This document shows, in pieces, positions 8,272 through 16,261 of a DNA stretch of 37,646 bases; position 1 is the stretch's first letter, and the number at the start of each line of letters is the position of its first letter. The stretch covers positions 1-37,646 of the forward strand of contig JAKFUT010000192.1 in the NCBI GenBank assembly GCA_021732565.1. Reading direction: 5' to 3'. The notes below the pieces were generated by a model. That model was not told the origin of the DNA. It was given only the letters and a program-made list of their open reading frames with translations, and made no database searches. Origin of the DNA: Candidatus Obscuribacterales bacterium (GTDB lineage Bacteria > Cyanobacteriota > Vampirovibrionia > Obscuribacterales > Obscuribacteraceae). Position numbers and translations under genes: made by a program.

Positions 8272-9618
8272 ATGAATCGGGAAGATGGAAATGATCGGAC
8301 AAGAAGAAAGTCCGATAGAGATAATAACAACGCGCAGGCAGTCGCGCTGTACGAAGTATTCAATACGATGTTTCCAACGCCGGAAGCAGGGCTGAATGAA
8401 TTATACCGAAGATTCCAAGCCATCCTTTTGATCTGTCGTAATCATAAGTGCTCAGCTAAGTTGCCGGAAAATTGTGCTGTAAGAAACTTGTCTTGTCCGA
8501 AATGCGGACAAGACAACTGGATTACGGCTGGCACATTTCTCCACCACATGAAACTGCCCCTCGCATGGCTGGCGGCCATCTGGCTGCAAGAGCAGGGAGT
8601 CATCCTCACTTCGAGCGGATTTGCGAAGTTGACAGGAAGGAGTACATCGACATGTTTGAATATACTGCATACGACGGGATTGGTGATCCTCAACTCCGTC
8701 GACGACAACGAGGCGGAACTGTACGGGACCGAAGCTTTCCTAGACAGTTACCGCAAACGGAGTACTGATACTCCCCGCGGTGAGCATCCTTCAGCCGAAC
8801 AAAAAGCCATGGAACTTGAAAACGGAATGGGAGAGAGCGAACCCGACGAAAACTCACTTTTCGCTTCAGCCGCGGGCATTATCGATTTTTCTCCCCTCGC
8901 TGAAGAAGAAGAAGAAGAAGAACCCACAGCAGCGGATGCGGAGCTCGTCACAGAGTTAGAAGAAGAGCCTGGCGAGATTACCATCGCAAACTCCTTAGAG
9001 GAGCACGAAGAGGGCACTTTTGACGCCACTCCCAACGCCATTCCCGATGAGCCTGCTGAATTCGATGTCTGTGGTCCGTTGACCAAGATTGAGAAAGAGC
9101 TTCTAGACTTGATCGGAAAAGAAGGTATCAATTTCGAGCTACTGTGCGACAGAACCAATCATGACACTGGAACAGTCTCGGCTATATGCACCATGCTCGA
9201 ATTGAAGGGTGTTGTGGTACGGCAGTCTGGCGATAGGTATGTGCCCGTAGAAACGCTTACCTCGGACGGCGGCACGAAATTCGAACACAAGAGACCCTTC
9301 TCTGGAACGGGGAGTTCCCTTAATATCCAGACTACCTCAATCCCACCTGTTAAGCCCGGGGTTCGAAGTGCGCTTTCGCAATTCCAGCAGCAAGTCGCGA
9401 AGGACTTCATGGAGTATATCCGCACTTATCACCACGGTATAAGCCGAAAGCATGTTCAACTTTACTTCGTAAAATTCTGGTACTACCAATCACGCGAGCA
9501 TCTGTCAGAACTCTGGCTGTCAGACGCTTGTCTCAGGTTCGCCAAATTTCTTAAAAAAGGAGTGGGAAGCTACAGGTCTCCCTTGCAAATCAAAATTCCA
9601 CCTCTCTTGAGTCAGTAA
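8272..9618 (+). CDS. Transposase-derived protein: IS1595-like ends around a DprA-type winged helix
   Basis: 448 residues. Residues about 30-145 resemble the N-terminus of IS1595/ISXO2-type transposases: FPTPEAGLNELYRRF, cysteines CRNHKC and CPKCG of a zinc ribbon, then W-TAGTFLHHMKLPL--W-AAIWL and a helix-turn-helix-like segment. Residues about 180-260 are an acidic linker with seven consecutive Glu (GAA repeats at 8902-8922). Residues about 270-325 (KIEKELLDLIGKEGINFELL to KGVVVRQSGDRYVP) match the winged helix at the C-terminus of DprA. The tail at about 370-435 (YIRTYHHGISRKHVQLYFVKFW) again resembles the transposase C-terminus. The DDE catalytic core that should lie between is absent, so it cannot transpose; DNA binding or transcription control is the likely role. 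AGGTCAGG supports the start. A repeat array begins 121 bases after the stop. Confidence 0.85.
   Translation: MNREDGNDRTRRKSDRDNNNAQAVALYEVFNTMFPTPEAGLNELYRRFQAILLICRNHKCSAKLPENCAVRNLSCPKCGQDNWITAGTFLHHMKLPLAWLAAIWLQEQGVILTSSGFAKLTGRSTSTCLNILHTTGLVILNSVDDNEAELYGTEAFLDSYRKRSTDTPRGEHPSAEQKAMELENGMGESEPDENSLFASAAGIIDFSPLAEEEEEEEPTAADAELVTELEEEPGEITIANSLEEHEEGTFDATPNAIPDEPAEFDVCGPLTKIEKELLDLIGKEGINFELLCDRTNHDTGTVSAICTMLELKGVVVRQSGDRYVPVETLTSDGGTKFEHKRPFSGTGSSLNIQTTSIPPVKPGVRSALSQFQQQVAKDFMEYIRTYHHGISRKHVQLYFVKFWYYQSREHLSELWLSDACLRFAKFLKKGVGSYRSPLQIKIPPLLSQ
8902..8922 (+). repeat. In-frame GAA microsatellite (7 units)
   Basis: Seven GAA units encode the Glu run in the acidic linker of the transposase-derived protein. 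Slippage would change linker length in whole residues without a frameshift. Confidence 0.85.
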
Positions 9619-9739
9619 TTATTTCCCGCTGCCCTCCATTCGAATTGCAAATCGAATAACAAAGCCCCTTGACCTTTCGGTGTTGGGGCAATTGTGCTGG
9701 ACAATTACACCAGCCCGACGGTATGGTCGCATCAAGCTA

Positions 9740-9823
9740 CCGACACCGGACAACATCCGATGGAACATAACCGATATCGGCTAACTTATCCGATGTCGGT
9801 AAACTTATCTGATATCGGATAAA
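9740..9823. repeat. Array of CCGAtaTCGG-type direct repeats (iteron-like)
   Basis: Five units begin with CCGA or CTGA at 9740, 9757, 9771, 9790 and 9809. The last three are regular, 19 bases apart: CCGATATCGGCTAACTTAT, CCGATGTCGGTAAACTTAT, CTGATATCGGATAAA. Each unit has a palindromic core (CCGATATCGG is perfect) followed by an AT-rich spacer ending in ACTTAT. The pattern resembles a protein-binding array: iterons, partition sites, tandem operators or recombinase half-sites. It lies downstream of the DprA-winged-helix protein and overlaps the end of a small minus-strand ORF. Confidence 0.75.
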
Positions 9824-9980
9824 AAAGAGCCCTGAGGGAAACCAGCATGTCATTGGCGGTTGTGGTGCTCTCGTGTTGCCCGACAACGGGATTACTCCTG
9901 GTGCGCTGGTCCCACGCGGTGTAGACAACGTTCTTGTCGATGGACGATCTGTCGTCTGGATTATCAGACTTCACATGCAT
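9786..9980 (-). CDS. Possible small protein (64 residues) with a strong ribosome binding site
   Basis: The ATG at 9978-9980 is preceded by a near-perfect AAAGGAGGT with a 10-base gap. The product (MHVKSDNPDD…) is hydrophilic, has no signal or membrane helix and matches nothing I know. Its stop codon lies inside the CCGATATCGG repeat array, which is unusual. The frame is open further upstream to 10223, but that part is Arg/Cys/Ser-rich and unconvincing. The ribosome binding site is the main support. Confidence 0.35.
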   Translation of the reverse strand: MHVKSDNPDDRSSIDKNVVYTAWDQRTRSNPVVGQHESTTTANDMLVSLRALFYPISDKFTDIG

Positions 9981-10422
9981 CGGTCCGTAACCTCCTTTGC
10001 CCTCCCTGTAGACCGACTTCCGCCTACAAGCAAACCGACCGGAGCAACAATCGAGCATGGGCGCCGGACTACTACTTTGCCATTGGTCATCAATCCGCAC
10101 CAACAGCACGGTATCAGAGAATCCGCGGCGAAATCCGAACACATCAGCTTCAGCCAAACGCCTTTGCAGCCTCCGCAATATAGAGGCACATAACGTACTT
10201 TCGCCAGAGTAGGCCCGTACCAAAGGGAGGCCGACTGTAGAGAGCTGGGATCACAAACATAACCGAGGTAACCTCCAACGTGGTCTCTCTGTAAGTGCCA
10301 AGAGAAAGCTTGATTACCAGCATTTTTAGAGAGATATAAAATTGCGGAAAACCACAATCTATTCGACTATTATTGGAGTTATAAGTGTACGATGTGGTGA
10401 TCCTGAGCAGAAGGACAAGAAT
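9981..10422. other. Region with overlapping weak ORFs, no supported gene
   Basis: About 440 bases between the small minus ORF and the His/Gly-rich gene. Minus-strand frames encode Cys-rich text (CGGC and CCWC pairs at about 10090-10180 in the 9971-10357 frame) that could be a zinc-ribbon remnant, but I see no homology. The plus-strand frames are no better. The promoter of the His/Gly-rich gene should lie near 10330-10400. Confidence 0.4.
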
Positions 10423-10743
10423 ATGAGTCATGGTGGTGGTCCTTGCGGACATGGGGGGAATGGAGGCCACGGTCATGGCGGCCACGGTCACCATGGTCAC
10501 CATCATCACGTATCGATTCCCACGTCGTCACTAACGGGAGTGCCTGCACAAGGTGGACTCGCCGGAGGAAATCAAATTGACACATCTAGTCCGCTCATAG
10601 TACTGGCGGTCAGCTTGCTTGGATTCTTTTTGGTTCTTGGCTTGGCCTGGATGATTACTCAACCAAAAGACCAAATCGAGAAGGTTACTCCCGAGAGATT
10701 GACGTTCAGTCAATCAAACCGATTCGGTGTTCCCCGATATTAG
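10423..10743 (+). CDS. His/Gly-rich single-pass membrane protein
   Basis: 106 residues from the ATG at 10423, which has AGAAGGA 7 bases upstream; the frame extends to a TTG at 10342 but without a ribosome binding site. Residues 2-30 are almost only Gly and His with one Cys (CGHGGNGGHGHGGHGHHGHHHH), a classic metal-binding composition (Ni, Zn, Cu or Co). A linker follows, then one membrane helix at about 57-79 (LIVLAVSLLGFFLVLGLAWMI) and a short charged tail. It may store or chaperone a metal at the membrane, but low-complexity His stretches also arise in other roles. No metal enzyme gene is adjacent. Confidence 0.75.
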   Translation: MSHGGGPCGHGGNGGHGHGGHGHHGHHHHVSIPTSSLTGVPAQGGLAGGNQIDTSSPLIVLAVSLLGFFLVLGLAWMITQPKDQIEKVTPERLTFSQSNRFGVPRY

Positions 10744-11043
10744 GGGCAGCCGGCAGTAAATGCGATAAGCCTTAACTCTCCGTCCTCCGGAAGATTTAAG
10801 TCATGGTATATCAGCCCGTCTTCAGCAGCAGCAGGAGGGGCTTAGATGATAGGGAATATTCAGCTTAGTGAACACAAGAGACCACTGATACAGACGGATG
10901 CCTCTACAACATGGCACCAAAGCCAGTCTGACCGAAAGTGCTTAGCATTGTTACTGGGTTCGTTAATTGTCGCAGAAGATGAGGGCGAGGATAAACGCGG
11001 ATAACAATCGGGAGTACAACAATTAAGCCACAATGAGGCATTG
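10744..11043. other. Intergenic region, nothing recognised
   Basis: 300 bases between two plus-strand genes. No ORF with a ribosome binding site, no hairpin with a T-run and no repeat was seen. An upstream promoter for the following secreted-protein pair is expected here. Confidence 0.4.
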
Positions 11044-12156
11044 ATGGAAAGATGTCGGCTGCAGATGAGGACACAACCCATAATGAGCAATCAGTTAACG
11101 GCGCTTCCTCAGACTTTCAAAACCGCCCTCGATAGGTTAGGAAAGATCGCGAGACTTTTCCTGCTTGCCGCGCTGGCAGTTTGTGCACTCCCTAGCCGTG
11201 CCCGAGACAGCGATTGGATTATGCCCAGAGAGGCAGCAGATCCACCAGAATGGGGACTCACTGGTGGCATGATGTTTGGCATTTATCCGGGCAGTCTTTC
11301 AGGGCACGGTACCGGAGGTCCGCGCGGACTGCTGCGTATCTGGTGTCCGACACGGCGGAACGGATCCTACAGCCTGATTACTTTCATTGCGATAGAGCCC
11401 GTAGCTCAGGGACGTGCCAAAGGTTTCAGCGAGCTTGAGCGTAGCTCGCTGGATAACAAAATAGGCAAGCAGATATCTGCACCCGAATCAGCCAGCGTCC
11501 GAGTCTTGCCCTCCGGTGAGGAAGAGCTAAAGATAAAATTGCAGATTGAGCGCTTTAGCAATGGTGCTCACGTGTATTTGTTTGTAACACAGCGAAATGA
11601 TCACCCGGACGAGATTCGTTTCAGTATTCATAGAGAAGCTGATTCAGCACCGCTTAAAGAATGCACCTTAACGGCCACCTGGGGAAACTTTACCCGCAGC
11701 CGCCAATTGTGGCTAAAAGACGAGGTGATTGATAGTCGTGAGGTCTATAAGGATTATCACGGCAACCAATTTGCACCAGATTTGAAGATTCCGCTAAGCC
11801 GTCTGTCCAGACTGCCTAACGGTGACGCTATTGCAGGGATCACAACCAACGAACGGAATCCCGCCGCCGTCTACCCGGTATCGGATAGCAAGCACTTTCA
11901 CTATGGCGGCGCACCCGTCACTCAATACTGGAAGAAGCCACACAAAAGGATAGATGATAGCTTGTGCGTGCGGGTTAACGGCCGATTTGTGTATTGGTCA
12001 ACACGCCAGCAAGTTCCTGGTGGCATAGCATTTGAAAATTTTGAAATGCGTGAACCATTCTACGAGGGACAAGCCTTCGTATTTGGTGTGACAACCATGC
12101 GACCGGACCAGCTTGGATTAGTCCCCCCGAGAGATGACCACGGAAAGTCAAAGTGA
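11044..12156 (+). CDS. Secreted protein of a conserved unknown family
   Basis: About 370 residues with a signal peptide near the N-terminus (LARLFLLAALAVCALPSRA). The core GGMMFGIYPGSLSGHGTGGPRGLLRI, YSLITFIAIEPVA, GFSELERSSLD and HVYLFVTQRNDHPDEI resembles a family of secreted hypothetical proteins I recall from Verrucomicrobia and Planctomycetes; no catalytic residues are obvious and the function is unknown. The start is uncertain: ATG 11044 follows GAGG, while ATG 11083 would give a more typical signal length. The next gene starts in the GTGA overlap at the stop, so the two are translationally coupled. Confidence 0.85.
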   Translation: MERCRLQMRTQPIMSNQLTALPQTFKTALDRLGKIARLFLLAALAVCALPSRARDSDWIMPREAADPPEWGLTGGMMFGIYPGSLSGHGTGGPRGLLRIWCPTRRNGSYSLITFIAIEPVAQGRAKGFSELERSSLDNKIGKQISAPESASVRVLPSGEEELKIKLQIERFSNGAHVYLFVTQRNDHPDEIRFSIHREADSAPLKECTLTATWGNFTRSRQLWLKDEVIDSREVYKDYHGNQFAPDLKIPLSRLSRLPNGDAIAGITTNERNPAAVYPVSDSKHFHYGGAPVTQYWKKPHKRIDDSLCVRVNGRFVYWSTRQQVPGGIAFENFEMREPFYEGQAFVFGVTTMRPDQLGLVPPRDDHGKSK

Positions 12157-12845
12157 ACACACTTACGGCACGTGACGTTCTGATGATCCATGCGATGTCT
12201 GCGTGGTTCATTTTCCTATGGCCATTTGCCGCGTTGTTCACTCCTTTATGCATCGGCGTCTATTCACCCACGGTGGAGGCCATCGTACTTTACTATCCGG
12301 TTGCATTTGTGATTTGCTACCTGTTTTCATGGATCAGCTTTCGGTGGAAAAAGATTTCAGCCGTTCGTGTTTTCAGCTTCCTCCCGTGTGGGTGGGCGCT
12401 TCTTGTGGTGGTAATTATAGGCGGCTCTTTTTGCTGCGCATGCGCAACAAGGGCAGCCGAAGAATCGGCCTTGGTAGCCAAATTTTCCAACCCGATAGTT
12501 GCTGCAATCGAGATCTACGGTGATGACGATCGCAGGAACGTTAAATTCAGAGCCATAGAAAAAGCCCCGCTAAGTTTTCTCAATCTCAAGAACAGCGGTG
12601 GCACACCCGGTTTACATGGTGGATTGTCACTATCCGATTTGCAGGCAACTCCACTTTATGTGGCAATCAAAAAAGATGATCTCGAAAGCGCACAGATGGT
12701 CTGGAAGCGAGGAGGCCGATTGGCAGCAGACGAGAAGCCAAAGATCAGAGATACCATTAAGCAAATTTCCGATTCGCCTGAACTCAATACACTATTTCAA
12801 AACGACCCGCGTCATAACCTTTGGAAATTGGCCGCCGATGATTGA
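12153..12845 (+). CDS. Membrane protein with ankyrin-like tail
   Basis: 230 residues from a GTG at 12153 that overlaps the previous stop by four bases. Three hydrophobic segments lie at about 14-36, 42-60 and 72-96. The soluble C-terminal half contains ATPLYVAIKKDDLESAQMVWKRGGRL, which has the TPL-A-----L----L--G pattern of one ankyrin repeat. The tight overlap with the secreted protein suggests that the two act together, perhaps as an envelope pair. No known family was recognised. Confidence 0.8.
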   Translation: MNTLTARDVLMIHAMSAWFIFLWPFAALFTPLCIGVYSPTVEAIVLYYPVAFVICYLFSWISFRWKKISAVRVFSFLPCGWALLVVVIIGGSFCCACATRAAEESALVAKFSNPIVAAIEIYGDDDRRNVKFRAIEKAPLSFLNLKNSGGTPGLHGGLSLSDLQATPLYVAIKKDDLESAQMVWKRGGRLAADEKPKIRDTIKQISDSPELNTLFQNDPRHNLWKLAADD

Positions 12846-12950
12846 GAAACGTTGTTTTCTAGAACACACCGCCAGTTTGTATTTATTACCGGTCGGGGCC
12901 AATTCTGGTAACCTGTTTATATACCGAAACGGAAATATCCGCGGATTACT

Positions 12951-14480
12951 ATGAAGCAAAAACGGTCCCTCAATCACAGGCAACCGACACTGGCTTTCTG
13001 GCCATCCCCACAGGATTACGCCGAAGCGATTCAAAATCCCAATACAACGCTCAGTGACCAAAGTCTGAGTGAAGCTCAACCGCAAACGAATAAGCTGGGT
13101 CTCCCCGTGGTTGTATCGGGTATGTTTGCCAGCGTGTATCGCCTGCAGTCCGCGGAAGGTGAATGGGCTGTACGTTGTTTCTTGCACCAGCATCAAGATC
13201 GCCAAAAACGGTATTGTCTAATTGAGGGTGCATTATCTAAGGCTGATTTGCCTTACACCGTCGGGTTCCATTTCCAGGAAGAAGGGATTCTGATAAGCGG
13301 TTGTTGGTTTCCCATTTTGAAAATGGAATGGTGTAAAGGCGTGTCATTATCTGAGTGGATTTCACGAAATGTGGAAAATCGCAGGCGTATGGAGACCATG
13401 GTGCGCTCGTTCAGGACCATGGTAGACCATCTTCATGCAGTTGGAATCACGCATGGCGATCTGCAACACGGAAACATTCTGGTCGATAATGACCAGCTGC
13501 GTCTCGTTGATTATGATGGTATGTACTTATCGGAACTTCAAATTCTCGGCACGAAGGAAATCGGTCATTCAAACTACCAACACCCCTCAAGGAGTCCTGA
13601 ACACTTCGGAGAGTATCTCGATAACTTCTCCGAGTGGGTGATCGATTGCTCGTTGAGATGTCTGACGCTTGATCCAACGCTCTGGCGTGCGGGGAATGGG
13701 GGCGACGAGTGTCTGCTGTTCCGTCAGCGCGACTTCCAGAACCCGGAGCAGTCCACGACTTTTCATTTATTGGAATCACACAAGATCAAAGAGGTCAGGC
13801 AGTGTTCTCGGGCAATCCGTTATTTGCTGACGTTACCAGTGAAAGATGTTCCCCGTCTAAGCGACACTCTTAACGTACCGGCCGCCTTTCCCGAGTTGCC
13901 GCCGACACCTCACTTGTTGTCGCCTCAACAGCCGAATACGGATTACCTCGACAAAACACTCGCTTCGATGAACCAAACGAAGAAGAAGGCACGCCCCTGG
14001 CACAAGACCGTATGGATGTGGATAGCGTTGGCGCCCGTCATGTTATGTGCGCTGACACCTATGTTTGTTGGTCCTCTTTTCAGCGAGCATACGAGCCCTC
14101 ACAAAACGTCCTCAACAAGAGACTTTGAACTGACTCTTCCGCAGCGTACAACAGTGTCTCCAACTGTACTTTCCACCCCGTCTCGAGCAATGGGCAATAT
14201 CGCCCCCTATAGGAAAGAGATGCTGTCGAAAATCGCCAAGAATTGGAACAGTAACTATAAATCACCTACACTGATAGTACTGGTCGAGATCGCCAAAGAC
14301 GGCACTCTTTTACGATGCGAAATTCTTGAGAGTTCAGGAAATGAAGAAGCAGACGAAGCCGCGGTGGATGCAGTCAAAGCAACAACTTTCGATCCTCTCC
14401 CGGACTGGTACCACGGCGCAACAATTCCCTTTAAAGTGGAATTTCAGCGAGTCGAATCCCTGCACAAAGATCACAAATAG
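12951..14480 (+). CDS. Protein kinase-like domain fused through a membrane helix to a TonB C-terminal domain
   Basis: 509 residues. Residues about 45-300 are a eukaryotic-type kinase fold of a bacterial subfamily: catalytic loop HGDLQHGN (168-175), metal-binding DYDG (187-190) in place of DFG, then GHSNYQHPSR and YLDNFSEWV. The beta-3 segment reads WAVRCF, so the usual ATP-contacting Lys appears as Arg, which weakens or changes catalysis unless another Lys substitutes. One membrane helix is at about 354-374. Residues 418-500 (YRKEMLSKIAKNWN, VLVEIAKDGTLLRCEILESSG, EADEAAVDAVKATTFDPLPDW, PFKVEFQ) match the TonB C-terminal domain. Predicted topology is kinase inside and TonB domain in the periplasm, so it could couple a cytoplasmic signal to an envelope partner. 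It follows the membrane protein by about 105 bases on the same strand. No ExbB/ExbD genes are near. Confidence 0.85.
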   Translation: MKQKRSLNHRQPTLAFWPSPQDYAEAIQNPNTTLSDQSLSEAQPQTNKLGLPVVVSGMFASVYRLQSAEGEWAVRCFLHQHQDRQKRYCLIEGALSKADLPYTVGFHFQEEGILISGCWFPILKMEWCKGVSLSEWISRNVENRRRMETMVRSFRTMVDHLHAVGITHGDLQHGNILVDNDQLRLVDYDGMYLSELQILGTKEIGHSNYQHPSRSPEHFGEYLDNFSEWVIDCSLRCLTLDPTLWRAGNGGDECLLFRQRDFQNPEQSTTFHLLESHKIKEVRQCSRAIRYLLTLPVKDVPRLSDTLNVPAAFPELPPTPHLLSPQQPNTDYLDKTLASMNQTKKKARPWHKTVWMWIALAPVMLCALTPMFVGPLFSEHTSPHKTSSTRDFELTLPQRTTVSPTVLSTPSRAMGNIAPYRKEMLSKIAKNWNSNYKSPTLIVLVEIAKDGTLLRCEILESSGNEEADEAAVDAVKATTFDPLPDWYHGATIPFKVEFQRVESLHKDHK

Positions 14481-14641
14481 TTGGACTCGGTGGCGTTGCA
14501 TAATTGCGTTTATTTCTTGATACGCTAAAATTCGACAAGTGGTCAGTCGTTCACATTCAATTGAGAGATAGTCATGCTCAATCGGTTCTTCATGACCGAT
14601 GGTTCAGCACGCTAAGAGGAAGTCCTCAGGGAACGCTTTAG

Positions 14642-15382
14642 ATGGTTAAATTGACAACTGCAAAACCAGCGCACGATATCGCTCAGGCGTTCCCGCACTT
14701 AGCTGCGAGGTCGGTCACAACTGTTCGACTACATCCACGTCCGGGACCAGAACCGGACATCATGGACAGTAAGCTTGGTGGACGAATCTTGTGGCCGTCG
14801 GACGAAGAGTGGCCTTTTTGCACCGAGCACAAGGATGTACTGATCCCCATTTTGCAGCTATGCGGAGACTCCTTTCCTGAGCTTGAGTTACCTGCTGAAG
14901 CTGATCTCTTGCAGGTTCTCTGGTGCCCTCGGGACCATCCTGATCTTGGATATTGCCCGTCTCCACGAATTGTGTTGCGAAATAGTAAATCTGTTCTCCG
15001 TCCGCTTCAAACAATACCTGAACCAAGAGAATTTCAGCAAGACTACAAGCCCTCTGTCTGTGTTCTTTCCCCTGAACGGGTTATAGAATACCCTTCGGCT
15101 TGGGAGCTTTCTAAGGAACTCTTAGAAGAGATTGATGGATGGATTGAAAGCACTATTGGAGAAGATGAGTGGTTTGAATCGGGAGAATATCAGTACTCCC
15201 TGAGTACTGCCCCGGGCACGAAGATCGGCGGATACGTAGACTGGCGCCCAGTTGAAGACCAACAGAGTCATGGCAAGCCATCAGGTCCAGGATTAATGCT
15301 CGGAGACGTGGGGTCTTTATATCTCTTTGTTTGCCGGAATTGTCGCCCGTGGATTCTCGACACAATTCATCAATGTAGCTGA
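14642..15382 (+). CDS. DUF1963 (YwqG-like) protein
   Basis: 246 residues. GGRILWPSDEEWPFC, IPILQLCGDSFPEL, GTKIGGYVDW and the terminal GLMLGDVGSLYLFVCRNCRPW fit DUF1963, a family of soluble bacterial proteins of unknown function (B. subtilis YwqG type), sometimes found beside toxin-immunity or polymorphic-toxin genes. The two CxxC-like cysteines at the end (CRNC, QCS) could bind a metal. Start ATG 14642 has AGGGA about 10 bases upstream. No toxin gene is adjacent. Confidence 0.75.
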   Translation: MVKLTTAKPAHDIAQAFPHLAARSVTTVRLHPRPGPEPDIMDSKLGGRILWPSDEEWPFCTEHKDVLIPILQLCGDSFPELELPAEADLLQVLWCPRDHPDLGYCPSPRIVLRNSKSVLRPLQTIPEPREFQQDYKPSVCVLSPERVIEYPSAWELSKELLEEIDGWIESTIGEDEWFESGEYQYSLSTAPGTKIGGYVDWRPVEDQQSHGKPSGPGLMLGDVGSLYLFVCRNCRPWILDTIHQCS

Positions 15383-15554
15383 TGCGACAACGCACAAAGC
15401 TGTTCGCGCTCGCAAAAGATCGATAGCATGACCGGTCCACCAGCTATCGGCGCAAGCCAGCTTGCAACCTAATGCCGGAAATAGTCAAAATTGTCATAAG
15501 AAAGCCAAATCACTGCGCTACATTGTTCATACAGGTTGAACGTAGGTGAGCAAG

Positions 15555-15746
15555 ATGTACGGCACGCGCAGAACGCTTTCGATGGAATTAGCTTCCCAGT
15601 CGACATATCATGATTGGATGCGCACACACGAGGCAGCTCCGCCTTCTGCTGAGATTCTCCGACTCACACCATTTGTACCGCGAATGAATACGGCAGCAAA
15701 GAAAGCCGGCGAGTTTTCCAAGCCTTCGCCCCGCGCCAGTGCCTGA
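15555..15746 (+). CDS. Tiny conserved protein, copy B (pair of 2409-2597)
   Basis: 63 residues, MYGTRRTLSMELASQ…, aligned without gaps to copy A over 53 residues with 44 identities and many synonymous codon changes. The ATG at 15555 lines up with the start of copy A and follows AGGTGAG; a GTG at 15546 in the same frame is less likely. The end EFSKPSPRASA differs from copy A, so the conserved unit is about residues 5-57. It is flanked by unrelated genes, as copy A is, which suggests a dispersed single-gene family. Confidence 0.8.
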   Translation: MYGTRRTLSMELASQSTYHDWMRTHEAAPPSAEILRLTPFVPRMNTAAKKAGEFSKPSPRASA

Positions 15747-15886
15747 GTAGAAAGAGAATATTATGGCAAATAATGGGTAAAATGCCCGCGAAAGCACCAG
15801 ATACGGTGTTTCTGGTCGAATTCACCCATTCTTGCTCCGTTAAAATCGAAAGTAGGTAATAGGTGCGACCGTAGGTGGAACCTGAA

Positions 15887-16261
15887 ATGGACGAATTGAA
15901 AACACGCAAACTTCTGAGAGCTCTATGTCATGCAGCTGCATTGACGAGCTTGAGCGTGGTTACAATTGGAGTGCCGATAGCAACCCTTTTCTTGAGCGAT
16001 GATCCGCTGGTGATCGACAGCGCCAAGGAAGCTATCAATTTCAGCATAACAGTATTCCTCTGGGCGTCTCTGGCAGGAGTGCTCTGGTATACAATCATAG
16101 GAATACCTCTGGCGCTTGTCATCGCAGGCGTCTCTGGTCTCTTCACAGTTATTCTGCCAATTATAGCCATAGTCTCCGTGTGTTCGGACTCCAAGAAACC
16201 CTATCGCTATCCTCTAACATTGAGGATACTCAAATCCTCGAATGCGCTCTCTAGAGCCTGA
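15887..16261 (+). CDS. DUF4870-like small membrane protein
   Basis: 124 residues from ATG 15887 (AGGTGG about 9 bases upstream). Three to four hydrophobic segments (about 11-33, 48-68 and 72-98) and a terminal KPYRYPLTLRIL recall DUF4870 proteins, where LCHLSAL, EALNF and a closing RYPLTIRF are typical; LCHAAALTSL, KEAINFSITVFLW and YRYPLTLRI occupy the same places here. Function of the family is unknown. The gene stands alone. Confidence 0.75.
   Translation: MDELKTRKLLRALCHAAALTSLSVVTIGVPIATLFLSDDPLVIDSAKEAINFSITVFLWASLAGVLWYTIIGIPLALVIAGVSGLFTVILPIIAIVSVCSDSKKPYRYPLTLRILKSSNALSRA

Noticed and set aside
9740..9823. CRISPR array
   Set aside because: Units are 14-19 bases with no unique spacers and no cas genes nearby.
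9971..10357. Minus-strand ORF with CGGC and CCWC pairs as a zinc-ribbon protein
   Set aside because: Cysteine pairs are suggestive, but the rest of the translation is unlike any family and overlaps two other open frames.
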